A stretch of 64,000 nucleotides of DNA. It comes from CAVURS01 sp963834425. Its GTDB lineage: Bacteria; Actinomycetota; Actinomycetes; Actinomycetales; CAVURS01. The position numbers were made by a program, and so were the translations under genes. This document shows positions 55,363-63,984 of this stretch, in pieces. The number at the start of each line of letters is the position of its first letter. Position 1 is the stretch's first letter. Where the stretch lies: NCBI GenBank assembly GCA_963834425.1, contig CAWIBR010000013.1:310001-374000 (forward strand), read 5' to 3'. The notes beneath the pieces are model-generated. The model was not told the origin of the DNA. It ran no database searches and saw only the letters and a program-made list of their open reading frames with translations.

Positions 55363-56962
55363 ATGAGCCGACCCCGAGGCGCGTCCGCAGCGAGCTACCA
55401 GCCCCGGCATCGCAGCGGAGCGGCTCCGAAGGCGCCGTCCCAGGGGCCGAGCACCGCGGCCCGCGCAGTGAGCTTCGGCTCGGCCGTCCTGACCCTGCCC
55501 GCCGTGGTCGTGGGCATTGCGGGCACCGCGGAGTCGGCCGGCGCGGCCGCCACCACCGCCGCCTCGACGCCGCCGCCGTACACCGCTGGTGGAGGCACCC
55601 CGGTCGTCACGAACCCCAAGCCGGTCTCGCTCTATCCCACTCCGCAGCCGGCCAAGCCGCTGAGCAAGATCCTCGACATCGCCTCGAGCTACATCCCGCA
55701 GGACAGCTGCGACCCGGTGGCCAAGCCGGGCGTCGTGGCGTTCGAGAACCTCATCCTCTCGACGTACAAGGTGGGCTTCAGTGACGGTGCGGTGCGCGAT
55801 TGCGGCATCGGCGCGACGAGCGAGCACAAGGAGGGCCGGGCCTGGGACTGGGCCATCCCGGCCACGACGAAGGACCGTGCGACCGCCCAGCATGTCGTGG
55901 ATTGGTTGTCGGCCAACAACGGTGTGATGGCCCGCCGGTTCGGCATCATGTACATCATCTGGGACCGGCACATCTGGGGCGTCTACCGGCCGCAGGACGG
56001 CTGGCGGCCCTACAGCGGCGAGTCGGCCCACACCGACCACGTCCACTTCAGCTTCAGCTGGGACGGCGCCGAGAAGCGCACGTCATGGTGGACCGGGGTG
56101 CCGGTCACGGTGCCGGATCAGGGTCCCTGCCAGCCCTACGCCGGCCAGCCTGCGCCGATCTACACCGGGCGGAACACCAAGGCGTGCACCACCCCGCCGG
56201 CGGCCCCGCACACGTCGTACGCGCTCGTCTGGCCAGGGCAGAGCACGAGCAGCGTCAAGGTCGCCCAGAAGGCGTTGCACGTCAGCGAGAGTGGCACCTT
56301 CGACGCCTCCACCCGGACGGCGCTGATCGCCTGGCAGAAGGCCAACCAGGTGCCGGTCACCGGAGTCCTCGACAACGCCACCTGGGCCAAGCTCGTCCCG
56401 GCCGTGCCGCCGGGATTGCCGAGCCAGGTCGCACCCGTAGGCCAGGTGACCTACGCACCGCCAGCCACGAAACCCGCCAGCGTCCAGTCCATGGACCAGC
56501 TGGCCCATAGCACGAGTGTTTCGCCGTACCTGAAAACCGTTGTCCGCGAGGGGTCTTCGGGAGCGGCCGTGCGCGCGTTGCAGGTCGCGCTGGCGATCAA
56601 GCCCAACGACGGCAAGTTCGGCCGGGTCACCCTGGCGGCGGTCAAGGCGTTCCAGAGCTCGCGGCACCTCAAGGCGACCGGCGTGGTGGATGCGGCGACC
56701 TGGGAGCAGGTGCAGCGCGTGGCCAACCCGTTGCTGGGCTACCGCACGACGGTCCTGAAGCAGGGGTCGGCCGGTGCCGCCGTCTCGGTGCTCCAGAAGC
56801 AGCTGAAGGTCACCGCCGACGGCCAGTTCGGCCCGCAGACAGCTGCTCGCCGTGAAGGCATTCCAGCGCAGCGTGCACCTGGCCTCGACCGGCGTCGTCG
56901 CCGTGCCGACCTGGATCGCGCTGGAGGCCAAGAACTACCCCCTCGGCCACAAGCGCTGGTAG
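55363..56962 (+). CDS. Secreted M15/VldE-like peptidase with three peptidoglycan-binding domains (one frame break)
   Basis: About 533 residues. After an N-terminal segment with a hydrophobic signal (about residues 35-62) comes a domain with SEHKEGRAWDW (about 152) and SAHTDHVHFSF (about 222), the Ser-x-His-x3-Gly-x-Ala-x-Asp and His-x-His pattern of M15-type D-Ala-D-Ala peptidases as in VldE-like actinobacterial proteins. Three PG_binding_1 domains follow (VKVAQKALHVSESGTFDAST; VRALQVALAIKPNDGKFG; VSVLQKQLKVTADGQFGPQT). One break near 56840; the end reads ALEAKNYPLGHKRW with TAG at 56960-56962. AAGGGG precedes the ATG. It probably trims stem peptides outside the membrane. Confidence 0.85.
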
Positions 56963-56985
56963 TCGGTCCAGCCCCCGCGGATTTC

Positions 56986-57022
56986 GGCCCCAACGGACCC
57001 ACCTAGTGGGTCCCGAGGGGCC
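56986..57022. terminator. Strong bidirectional hairpin between convergent genes
   Basis: The inverted repeat GGCCCC-aac-GGACCCAC-cta-GTGGGTCC-cga-GGGGCC spans 56986-57022 with a three-base loop. It lies between the peptidase stop (56962) and the TIGR03089 stop (57028) and would terminate both. Confidence 0.8.
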
Positions 57023-57027
57023 GAGAA

Positions 57028-57775
57028 TCATTCGAGGCGGTCGGTGACCCGCTCGGCGGAGGCGCGCCGCTCGAGAGCAGCGTCGTCCTCAGCGCTCTTG
57101 TCGTTCCGGAACAACACCAGCGACCCATCGACGCTCCACGGCACCCAGCCACGCGCGGACCGCGTCTTGCGGCCCAGCCGAGGTCATGACTCGCGCCTGA
57201 GACGCCAGCCCCACCTCAGCTGCTGAAGCGCGCGCCGACGGAACGAGCGCGCCATACGTCCAACTCGCCTCCGGCGTGCTCAGTGCGACATCGTCCGCAC
57301 CCGGCGTCGTCCACGGCTCGAACCGATCGCCGTACGTCGCAAGCTCCTTCGCCTCGTCGATCGCCCCGGAGGGGAGCGGAGCGCCGGTCCAGGTTCGCGC
57401 GAGCCCGGCCAGCGTCACTGCGACGAGCGCGCCCGAGCCGACTGCCGGCTGGGACGTGACCACGACGTCGGCTCCGTCCGCCCCGCCGACCATCGCCTCA
57501 GCACCGACGCCCCAGATCGCGAACAGCCAGTACGCCGCGCGCCAATGCGCCGGCAGGTCGAGGGCCACCCGCGACCCCGGCCCGACGTCGAGGTCCTCCT
57601 GCAACAGGTTCGCGGCCTTGGCCGTCCAGTTGGCCAGCACCCGGCCGGACAGCTCGATCCGCTCGCCCTGGGTCGGACCTTCGTGGTCGTCGTACCAGGT
57701 CAACCGGGGGCGGGTCGGGTCGGATCGGACCAACCCGGCCAACAGTGCCGACGGGGTGTCGTTCGGCGAGAGCAC
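57028..57775 (-). CDS. TIGR03089 family protein (one frame break)
   Basis: About 248 residues. RPRLTWYDDHEGPTQGERIE and ANLLQEDLDVGPGSRVALDL resemble the first part of an adenylate-forming (AMP-binding) enzyme, but the chain is far shorter and lacks the ATP-binding loops. This is the pattern of the actinobacterial TIGR03089 family, found near LCP and rhamnose genes in mycobacteria. A break near 57150 is followed by VDGSLVLFRNDKSAEDDAAL, which restores the family C-terminus. The GTG at 57775 is 6 bases from TAGGCT. Function unknown. Confidence 0.82.
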
Positions 57776-57811
57776 CGGGCCAGCCTAGGTGGGGGAGATA
57801 GCGTCCCGGTC
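57776..57811. promoter_or_regulatory. Divergent leaderless-type promoter pair TIGR03089 / GT-C-like gene
   Basis: The 36-base gap has TAGGCT on the minus strand (57782-57787, 6 bases from the GTG at 57775) and TAGCGT on the plus strand (57799-57804, 7 bases from the GTG at 57812). Confidence 0.55.
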
Positions 57812-59968
57812 GTGACGAGTGCGACGGCTCGCTCCCAGGCCCTGGACCTGGAGGCCGAGGAGTGGGGCCCGCTGCTGCGCGGCGAGCGCCGGGCCGGTCG
57901 CTTCCTGTCCCGGCTGGCCGCTGCCTCCGCAGCCAGCACCCTGCTCGGCGGCGCGGTCGCGGTGCCCCTGGCGCTCGCTCATCTCTGGCGTCCGGTGATC
58001 GCTCTGCCGATCCTGCTGGTCGTCATCGCGCTCGCCGTGCGCACGTCGCGGTGCATCGTGGCCCGACCGATGCCGCCATGGTCGCTCGTGCTGTGCCTGT
58101 TGATCGCGATCGGCGCCGGGGTCTGGGCGGGCGCGACCCATGACCAGCACGTCGTGCTGCGTCGCGACGCCGGCTCCTACGCGCTCTACGGCCAGCAGCT
58201 CGCCTCGGCGCATCAGCTGCCGATCGCCGTCGACGTCTCCCGGCTCGGCGGACCCGCCGTCGTCGACGACCCGGACGTCGCCGTCGCGAGTCCCGGCTTC
58301 TATCGCGAAGGCAGCGGCGCGGGGACGAAGGTCGTGCCGCAGTTCCTGATCGGCGTGCCCGCCTGGCTCTCGGTGGGGATGTGGTTGGGCGGCTGGACCG
58401 GATTGCTCCTGATGCCAGCGATCTTCATGGGTCTGGCCATCGCCTCGCTCGGAGCCCTGACCGCCGCCACCATCGGCCCTCGGTGGGCGCCCCTCGTCGC
58501 CGCGGCGACCGCGCTCACCGCGCCCGTGCTCCACTCGGCCCGGTCCACCTACTCCGAGCCGGCGGCCCTCCTCGCGCTGAGCGCGGCCTTGACCCTGCTC
58601 GCCTCGGCCACGGAGGTCGGCGCTCGTACGTCGACGCTTTCGATCCGGCTCTCGCGCCGGATCGCCGCCTTCTCCGGCTTGCTGCTCGGTGGCGCCGGCC
58701 TGGTCCGGCTGGATGCGTTGCGCGAGGTCGTCCTGATGATCCCGGTCGTGGTCCTGTTGGCCACGCGACGACATCCGGCCGCCCGCCCGCTGGCGCTCGG
58801 CGCGATCGGGAGCACGGCAGTCTGCGGGCTGGTCTACCTGGTGCTGAACCGGCCCTACCTGCGACTGCTGGTCGGCTCGCTGCTGCCGCTCATCGCCCTG
58901 GGGCTGGTCCTGGTCGTCGCCGGCTTTTTCGTCCTACGGCGGGTACGGCGGCGGCCGAGCGATCCCGAGGATCGGCCGGTCGGGCGCTGGGCCCGCTGGC
59001 TGCCCTGGATCTTCGCCGGTGCCATGGTGCTGGTTGGGCTGGCGCTGGTCACCCGGCCGTGGTGGCTCGCCGCTCACACGACGGTGCATGACCCCAGCCG
59101 CAGCAGCGTCGCGCGGATGCAGGCGGACCAGGGGCTGCCCGGCGACGGCACCCAGACCTACACCGAGCACAGCCTGACCTGGGTCTCGTGGTGGGTCGGA
59201 CCGGCAGCGCTGCTCCTGGCCTACGCCGGCGCCGTCCTCGCGGCGTACCGCTGCGGGGTCGTGGTCGGTCGGTGGCGTGCGGTGCTGCCCTGGATCGGGC
59301 CCTTCGTCGTCGGGCTCGGCTCGACCCTGCTGGTCCTGCTGCGACCCGGCATCACCCCTGACCATCCGTGGGCCGACCGGCGACTGGTCGTCTCGGTGCT
59401 CCCGACCGTCATGCTGCTGGCCGTCGGGGCCGTGGCGGCTCTCGTCCGGCTGGCCCGCCGCCATGCGCCACTCCCCGTCCTGATCCTGGCCGTCGTGATC
59501 GGCTCGCTCGCCGTGACCGGCCCGGCCTTCGCCGCGACCCGGCCGGTCGCCGGCCTGCGCACCGAGATGGGCGAGGTGGGTGCGGTCCAGCAGGTCTGCC
59601 GCAGCTTCCGCCCGGGTGATGTCGCGGTCGTCGTCAGCGAGCGGGCCGCCAACGAGTGGACCGAGGACATTCGCGGGGTCTGCCATGTGCCGACGGTCGT
59701 CGTGCGCGTGCCGCACTCCTCGACCCAGACCGCCGCCGGGCAACAGGCGTTGACCGCTGCCTTGCAGCGGCTCCTGCCCAAGATCCAGGCCGGCGGTGGC
59801 AACGTGCAGGTGATCAGCGACCGCCCCGAGTTGCTGACCCCGCTCGGCACGACACCCAGACACCTGGTCGACCTGCAGACCACCGAGGACCCGCGGTTGC
59901 TCACCGAACGGCCCGAAGGGTCGGTGCCGCTGGTCGTCAGTCTCTGGTCGGCACCGGCGCCCCGATAG
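57812..59968 (+). CDS. Large GT-C-like membrane protein
   Basis: A 718-residue protein with about 12 membrane helices and a soluble C-terminal domain of about 140 residues. The first large loop has VLRRDAGSYALYGQQLA, a place where GT-C enzymes keep their catalytic acid; HSARSTYSEPAALLALSAAL and TPDHPWADRRLVVSVLPTVM follow. The tail (VCRSFRPGDVAVVVSERA) ends in VPLVVSLWSAPAP, echoing the ...SLWRIT end of the DUF6541 proteins. A lipid-linked-sugar glycosyltransferase is my inference. The GTG at 57812 follows TAGCGT by 7 bases. Intact frame. Confidence 0.78.
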   Translation: MTSATARSQALDLEAEEWGPLLRGERRAGRFLSRLAAASAASTLLGGAVAVPLALAHLWRPVIALPILLVVIALAVRTSRCIVARPMPPWSLVLCLLIAIGAGVWAGATHDQHVVLRRDAGSYALYGQQLASAHQLPIAVDVSRLGGPAVVDDPDVAVASPGFYREGSGAGTKVVPQFLIGVPAWLSVGMWLGGWTGLLLMPAIFMGLAIASLGALTAATIGPRWAPLVAAATALTAPVLHSARSTYSEPAALLALSAALTLLASATEVGARTSTLSIRLSRRIAAFSGLLLGGAGLVRLDALREVVLMIPVVVLLATRRHPAARPLALGAIGSTAVCGLVYLVLNRPYLRLLVGSLLPLIALGLVLVVAGFFVLRRVRRRPSDPEDRPVGRWARWLPWIFAGAMVLVGLALVTRPWWLAAHTTVHDPSRSSVARMQADQGLPGDGTQTYTEHSLTWVSWWVGPAALLLAYAGAVLAAYRCGVVVGRWRAVLPWIGPFVVGLGSTLLVLLRPGITPDHPWADRRLVVSVLPTVMLLAVGAVAALVRLARRHAPLPVLILAVVIGSLAVTGPAFAATRPVAGLRTEMGEVGAVQQVCRSFRPGDVAVVVSERAANEWTEDIRGVCHVPTVVVRVPHSSTQTAAGQQALTAALQRLLPKIQAGGGNVQVISDRPELLTPLGTTPRHLVDLQTTEDPRLLTERPEGSVPLVVSLWSAPAPR

Positions 59969-59971
59969 GCT
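59966..59971 (+). promoter_or_regulatory. -10-like TAGGCT before the DPM1-like gene
   Basis: TAGGCT overlaps the previous gene's TAG stop and lies 10 bases before the ATG at 59982, giving a leader of only two or three bases. Confidence 0.4.
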
Positions 59972-59981
59972 CGCGCCCGCC

Positions 59982-60884
59982 ATGCCGCCCACGACTCCCA
60001 ACCCCTATGTCACGGTTGTGCTGCCCTGCTACAACGAGGCCGCGCACGTGATGCAGGAGCTCGAGCGCATTACGACGGCCTTGGACGACAGCGAGTTCGA
60101 CTACGAGCTGCTCGCGATCGACGACGCCTCAACCGATGACACCCTCGCCGTGCTCGACGGCGCGACCGCTCGCTTCCCGCGGATGCGGGTGATCGGCTTC
60201 CGTCGCAACGGCGGCTCCGGCACGGCCCGCCGGATCGGCACGCTGGCGGCGCGCGGCGAGATCGTCGTCTGGACCGACGCCGATCTGACCTACCCCAACG
60301 AGCGGATCCCCGAGCTGGTCCGGCTGCTGCGCGACGACCCGACCTACGACCAGGTGGTCGGGGCCCGCACCAGCGAGGAGGGGACGCACAAGTTCCTCCG
60401 GGTGCCGGCGAAGTGGTTCATCCGCAAGGTCGCCGAGCGGCTCACCAACCAGCGCATCCCCGACCTGAACTCCGGGCTGCGGGCCTTCCGGCGCGAGGTG
60501 TCGCTGCCCTACCTGCGGCTGCTGCCGCCCGGGTTCTCCTGCGTCACCACCATCACGCTGGCCTTCCTGGCGAATCAGCACGACATCAAGTACGTCGAGA
60601 TCGGCTACGCCAAACGCGCCGGCGCGTCGAAGTTCCACTTCCTGCGGGACGCCTACCGCTACATCCTGCAGGTGCTGCGGATGGTGATGTACTTCGACCC
60701 GCTCAAGGTGCTCATGCCGCCCGCGTTGTGGCTGCTGGGCATCGGCTTCCTCAAGGGGATCGTCGACATGATCCGGCACCCGTTCTACTTCCCGGCCAGC
60801 ACCGTCCTGCTCTTCGTCACCGGGCTCACCATCGGCTCGCTCGCCCTGCTGTCCGATCTGGTGGTCCGCTCGCGCGATGGCTGA
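59982..60884 (+). CDS. GT2 polyprenyl-phosphate glycosyltransferase with C-terminal membrane helices
   Basis: A 300-residue DPM1-type enzyme that loads a sugar onto polyprenyl phosphate for the GT-C enzymes outside. VTVVLPCYNEAAHVMQELER, LLAIDDASTDDTLAVLDG, IVVWTDADLTYPNERIPELV (DAD metal site) and IPDLNSGLRAFRREV mark the catalytic domain (residues 1-230); two helices at the end anchor it. It is separated by 13 bases from the GT-C-like gene, its natural partner. Intact frame. Confidence 0.92.
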   Translation: MPPTTPNPYVTVVLPCYNEAAHVMQELERITTALDDSEFDYELLAIDDASTDDTLAVLDGATARFPRMRVIGFRRNGGSGTARRIGTLAARGEIVVWTDADLTYPNERIPELVRLLRDDPTYDQVVGARTSEEGTHKFLRVPAKWFIRKVAERLTNQRIPDLNSGLRAFRREVSLPYLRLLPPGFSCVTTITLAFLANQHDIKYVEIGYAKRAGASKFHFLRDAYRYILQVLRMVMYFDPLKVLMPPALWLLGIGFLKGIVDMIRHPFYFPASTVLLFVTGLTIGSLALLSDLVVRSRDG

Positions 60885-60980
60885 TCGGCAGTCGATCGAG
60901 GTTCTTTGGCTGTCCCTCAACGGTTTTCGCATTGCTTTCTGGCTTGAAGCGTCGCACCCTGGAATGTGGGAGGGGACGTC
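60885..60980 (+). promoter_or_regulatory. AT-richer 96-base gap, holding CAACGGTTTTC
   Basis: This gap is markedly richer in T than its surroundings (GTTCTTTGGCTG, ATTGCTTTCTGGCTTGAAG). It contains CAACGGTTTTC (60918-60928), which recurs elsewhere in the window, and ends in GGGAGGGG, a strong ribosome-binding site six bases before the ATG at 60981. No definite promoter hexamers. Confidence 0.35.
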
Positions 60981-61181
60981 ATGGACGGACGACTCGCGAG
61001 GTTCTGGCGGCGCGTGCGCAGCGAAGCCACCGAAGCATGGACCGACAGCAACCGGGCGTCGGCGCTCCTGCAGGAGCGCCGTCAGGTCTGGCGGACGAGT
61101 GCCCAGCTGCGGTGGGTCAACACGAGCACCGGCCCCCGGTTGATCGGCTCGGTCATCCCGCCGACCCGCCCCCAGCACTGA
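60981..61181 (+). CDS. Small 66-residue basic protein
   Basis: An ATG with GGGAGGGG upstream opens 66 codons (starting MDGRLARFWRRVRSEATEAW). The protein is rich in Arg, Trp and Ser, has no membrane helix, and its first 40 residues would form an amphipathic helix. The end overlaps the convergent methyltransferase gene by 29 bases. The strong ribosome-binding site and its own gap support a real gene; function unknown. Confidence 0.55.
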   Translation: MDGRLARFWRRVRSEATEAWTDSNRASALLQERRQVWRTSAQLRWVNTSTGPRLIGSVIPPTRPQH

Positions 61182-61896
61182 ACCGGCCGACGGCAACCAG
61201 GCCGGTCCCGCGGTCGGTGCGCCGGCCCTGGATCGCCGCGAACGGCGTGACGCCGACACGCAGCGCCGCACCGGCCAACGCGCCGGGTTGGAGCCAACGG
61301 CCGGACCCGGCTGAGCCGTGGACCTGGTCGGCGGCCTGCGCCCGCGTGGCCGCGCGGTTGGAGACGCGCTCCAACAGATAGCCCAGCGGCCAGCCGTAGT
61401 GCACGACCTGCGCGACCTCCAGGCCGGCCGCCGTGAGCAGCGCCCTCACGTCCGCCTCGTCGTAACGCCTGAAGTGGCCGACCTGCTCGTCCGAGGGGCC
61501 GAACCGGTCCGGACCCTCGGGCACCGAGACGACCACATGGCCGCCCTTGCGCAGGTGCTTGAGCCACGAGCGCAGTGCACCCAGGTCGTCCTCGATGTGT
61601 TCCAGCACCTCGAAGGCGCAGATCACGTCGTACTTCGTGCCCCAGGGCAGCACGCCCGCGTCGCCGTGCAGGACGGTGCCGCCCCGCGGGCGGACCCGGG
61701 CGGCGGCGACCTCCCAGGACTCCAGGTCCGGTTCGACCCCGGTGTACGCCGCGTGCCGCGCGATCCGGGCGCCCACCGCGCCCTGGCCGCACCCGAACTC
61801 GAGGACGGTCGCCGGATGCAGGCCGGCGAGCAGCGGCTCGACGACGGCCCAGCGCATGGCCCCGCGAGCGGTCAGCGGCGGGTCGCTCGTCCTCAT
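61153..61896 (-). CDS. Class I SAM-dependent methyltransferase
   Basis: A 247-residue methyltransferase. Motif I is VLEFGCGQGAVGARIA, motif II is YDVICAFEVLEHIEDDLGAL and motif III is KGGHVVVSVPEGPDRFG. The Met_11-like pattern with LEHIEDD and DRFGPSDEQVGHFRRYDE is typical of enzymes acting on sugars or lipid intermediates in glycan clusters. The ATG at 61896 overlaps the GT4 stop by four bases (ATGA). Acceptor unknown. Intact frame. Confidence 0.87.
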   Translation of the reverse strand: MRTSDPPLTARGAMRWAVVEPLLAGLHPATVLEFGCGQGAVGARIARHAAYTGVEPDLESWEVAAARVRPRGGTVLHGDAGVLPWGTKYDVICAFEVLEHIEDDLGALRSWLKHLRKGGHVVVSVPEGPDRFGPSDEQVGHFRRYDEADVRALLTAAGLEVAQVVHYGWPLGYLLERVSNRAATRAQAADQVHGSAGSGRWLQPGALAGAALRVGVTPFAAIQGRRTDRGTGLVAVGRFSAGGGSAG

Positions 61897-63056
61897 CGGA
61901 TCTCCTTCGGGTGCAGGCGGGCGATCAAGGGCGCGACCGTGGCGTAGGCCGTGAAGTGGGCCTGGGCCTGGGCGAACGCGGCCGCGCGCAGCCGCTCGAC
62001 CTCGACCCGGTCGCCGGCCAGACCGATCAGGACGTCGGCCAGCGCCTGCGGGTCGCCCGGCGGGACGAACACGGCGGCTTCGCCGAGCGAAACCCGTTGC
62101 GGCACAGTGTCACTCGTCACTACGGCGCAGCCGGCGGCCGCGGCCTGGAAGACCTTGGTCGGCACGACCGACAGCGCCTTGGCCGTCGTCCCGAAGATGC
62201 CCAGGCCCACGTCGCACCCGCTGACCAGGGCCGGCAGCTCATCGGCCGGGACCCAGTCCAGCCAGGTCACACCGGGCGCGCGGCCCGCGATCTGCTCAGC
62301 CGCCGCCCGGTCCTGTCCGGTGCCGGCCAGCGTGGTCCGCACGGCGTCAGCCGGCAGGGCGCGCACGGCCTCGGCGATGGTCCGGGCGCCCTGCAGCGGG
62401 GTGAACAGGCCGACGAAGACCGCGTGCAACGGCTCGGACGGCGGCCCGGCCACGTGCGCGGCGCCGGCGGCGAACCACTCGCGGGTCGCGCCCACCGGCA
62501 CGACGACCGCACGCGACCGGCCACGGGCCGTGAGCTCGGTCAGCCGCTGCTCGGTGTCGACGAGCACGACGTCGGCCGCCCGCAGCGCCGTGGCGTCCAG
62601 AGCTCGGAGCAGGCGTTCCTTCAGGCCGCCGGGGGAGGCCAGCCCTCGGTCACCGGCCGTGCCTGCCGCCGAGACCAGGTGGTCCAGGACGAGCACCGGG
62701 CGGGCCGGTCCGCCCGGCCACGGCCGCCGCCATCGGCCCAGCGTGAGGAGCAACCGCGCCAGCAGCACGTCGAAATGACCCAGGTAGCCGACCAGGACCG
62801 CGTCGTACGCCGCATCGCTCGCCGCGAGTCGTGGTCCGGCGTCGCGGATCAGGCGGGCCCAGCAGCCGAGCAGGCGGACCACCGCGAGGGGCAGCCGCCA
62901 GGGCTGCTGGACCAGGCGGACGCGGTCGGCGGTCGAGAGCCCGAGCGGGTGCACCACCTGGTCCACGTCCTCGCCGTGATCGACCAGGCCCTCCAGGAGG
63001 ACGGCGACGCGAGGGTGCGCCTGGACGTCGTACGTCCCGAAAGCCAGCCAGCGCAC
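61893..63056 (-). CDS. GT4 family glycosyltransferase
   Basis: A 387-residue GT-B enzyme. The N-terminal domain starts LAFGTYDVQAHPRVAVLLEG; the C-terminal domain has AVFVGLFTPLQGARTIAEAV, VTWLDWVPADELPALVSGCD and KALSVVPTKVFQAAAAGCAV, the donor-binding region. It probably adds one hexose to a surface glycan. The GTG at 63056 follows TACGGT (63063-63068, minus) by 6 bases. Intact frame; first gene of a two-gene leftward unit with the methyltransferase. Confidence 0.88.
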   Translation of the reverse strand: MRWLAFGTYDVQAHPRVAVLLEGLVDHGEDVDQVVHPLGLSTADRVRLVQQPWRLPLAVVRLLGCWARLIRDAGPRLAASDAAYDAVLVGYLGHFDVLLARLLLTLGRWRRPWPGGPARPVLVLDHLVSAAGTAGDRGLASPGGLKERLLRALDATALRAADVVLVDTEQRLTELTARGRSRAVVVPVGATREWFAAGAAHVAGPPSEPLHAVFVGLFTPLQGARTIAEAVRALPADAVRTTLAGTGQDRAAAEQIAGRAPGVTWLDWVPADELPALVSGCDVGLGIFGTTAKALSVVPTKVFQAAAAGCAVVTSDTVPQRVSLGEAAVFVPPGDPQALADVLIGLAGDRVEVERLRAAAFAQAQAHFTAYATVAPLIARLHPKEIR

Positions 63057-63087
63057 GCGCCCACCGTAGTTGGCCTAGCCTGTGCCG
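63057..63087. promoter_or_regulatory. Divergent leaderless-type promoter pair GT4 / flippase-like gene
   Basis: TACGGT (63063-63068, minus strand) and TAGCCT (63076-63081, plus strand) each stand exactly 6 bases from a GTG, at 63056 and 63088. Confidence 0.6.
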
Positions 63088-63984
63088 GTGCTGCGCGTGG
63101 CTCGGTCCGTCGTAGCCGTGCTCGTCCTGGTCGCCGTGGCCGTCGCCGTCGCTCGCACCGGCCACTCGGCCGCCGCCGACATCCGCAGCATCCCGGCCTG
63201 GGCGCTGGTGGCGTCTGTGGCGTGTGTCCTCGCAGGGCTGGTGCCGACCGTGATGGCCTGGCGGATCCTGATGGCCGACCTGGGTTCGACCCTTCCGCTG
63301 CGGGCAGCGATCGGCGTCTTCTTCGTGGGCCAGCTGGGCAAGTACCTCCCCGGGTCGCTCTGGGTGGTACTCGCGCAGTCCGACCTGGCTTCACGGCACG
63401 ACGTGCCCCGGCGGCGGACGGCCGTCGTGGGACTTGTCCAGGTGGGGATCTCGATCGTGGTCGGCCTGGCTCTCGGCGTGCTCGCCGTGCCGGCCTTCGT
63501 CTCCGGCGGCCACAACCGGATCTGGCTCCTGTCGCTCGCAGCCATTCCCATCGGCGCCGTGATCCTGCACCCGCCGATCCTGAATCGCCTTGTGGCGTAT
63601 GGACTTCAGCGTTTGCACCGGGAGCCGCTCGAGCACGACTTCAGCCGCAGGGCCGTCGCCGGCGCGGCGGCAGCCAGCACCGTGGCCTGGCTTCTGATCG
63701 GGATGCACCTGTGGGTCTTGGCCGTGGCCCTGCACGCGCCGCCCGGTCAGGCCGTGTTGGCGGCCACCTTCGGCTACGTGCTCGCGGCGTCGATCGGCAT
63801 CCTGGTCGTCTTCACCCCGGCGGGCCTCGGGGCCCGGGACGTGATCGTCGTCCTGACCCTGTCGAGCGTCATGCCGCGTTCGGCCGCCACCGCAGCGGCG
63901 ATCCTCTCCCGGCTGATGGTGCTCGTCGCTGACCTGATCGCCGCGACCCTGGGCTGGCTGGTCGAGCGCGGTGAGCGCGCGTGA
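63088..63984 (+). CDS. Flippase-like (LPG synthase TM / UPF0104) membrane protein
   Basis: A 298-residue protein with seven or eight helices. FFVGQLGKYLPGSLWVVLAQ is the signature loop of the lysylphosphatidylglycerol-synthase membrane domain family, and GFTPAGLGARDV-type sequence (VFTPAGLGARDVIVVLTL) comes near the end. Such proteins flip or present lipids or lipid-linked sugars. The GTG at 63088 is preferred to the one at 63082 because TAGCCT then lies at 6 bases, as in its neighbours. It overlaps the next gene by four bases. Confidence 0.85.
   Translation: MLRVARSVVAVLVLVAVAVAVARTGHSAAADIRSIPAWALVASVACVLAGLVPTVMAWRILMADLGSTLPLRAAIGVFFVGQLGKYLPGSLWVVLAQSDLASRHDVPRRRTAVVGLVQVGISIVVGLALGVLAVPAFVSGGHNRIWLLSLAAIPIGAVILHPPILNRLVAYGLQRLHREPLEHDFSRRAVAGAAAASTVAWLLIGMHLWVLAVALHAPPGQAVLAATFGYVLAASIGILVVFTPAGLGARDVIVVLTLSSVMPRSAATAAAILSRLMVLVADLIAATLGWLVERGERA

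Noticed and set aside
57028..57775. TIGR03089 gene as a truncated acyl-CoA synthetase pseudogene
   Set aside because: The short length, C-terminus and promoter position match the conserved short family; only one break, near its 3' end, needs correction.
63082..63087. GTG at 63082 as the start of the flippase-like gene
   Set aside because: The GTG at 63088 keeps the 6-base spacing from TAGCCT seen at other starts; the extra two codons add nothing to the family match.
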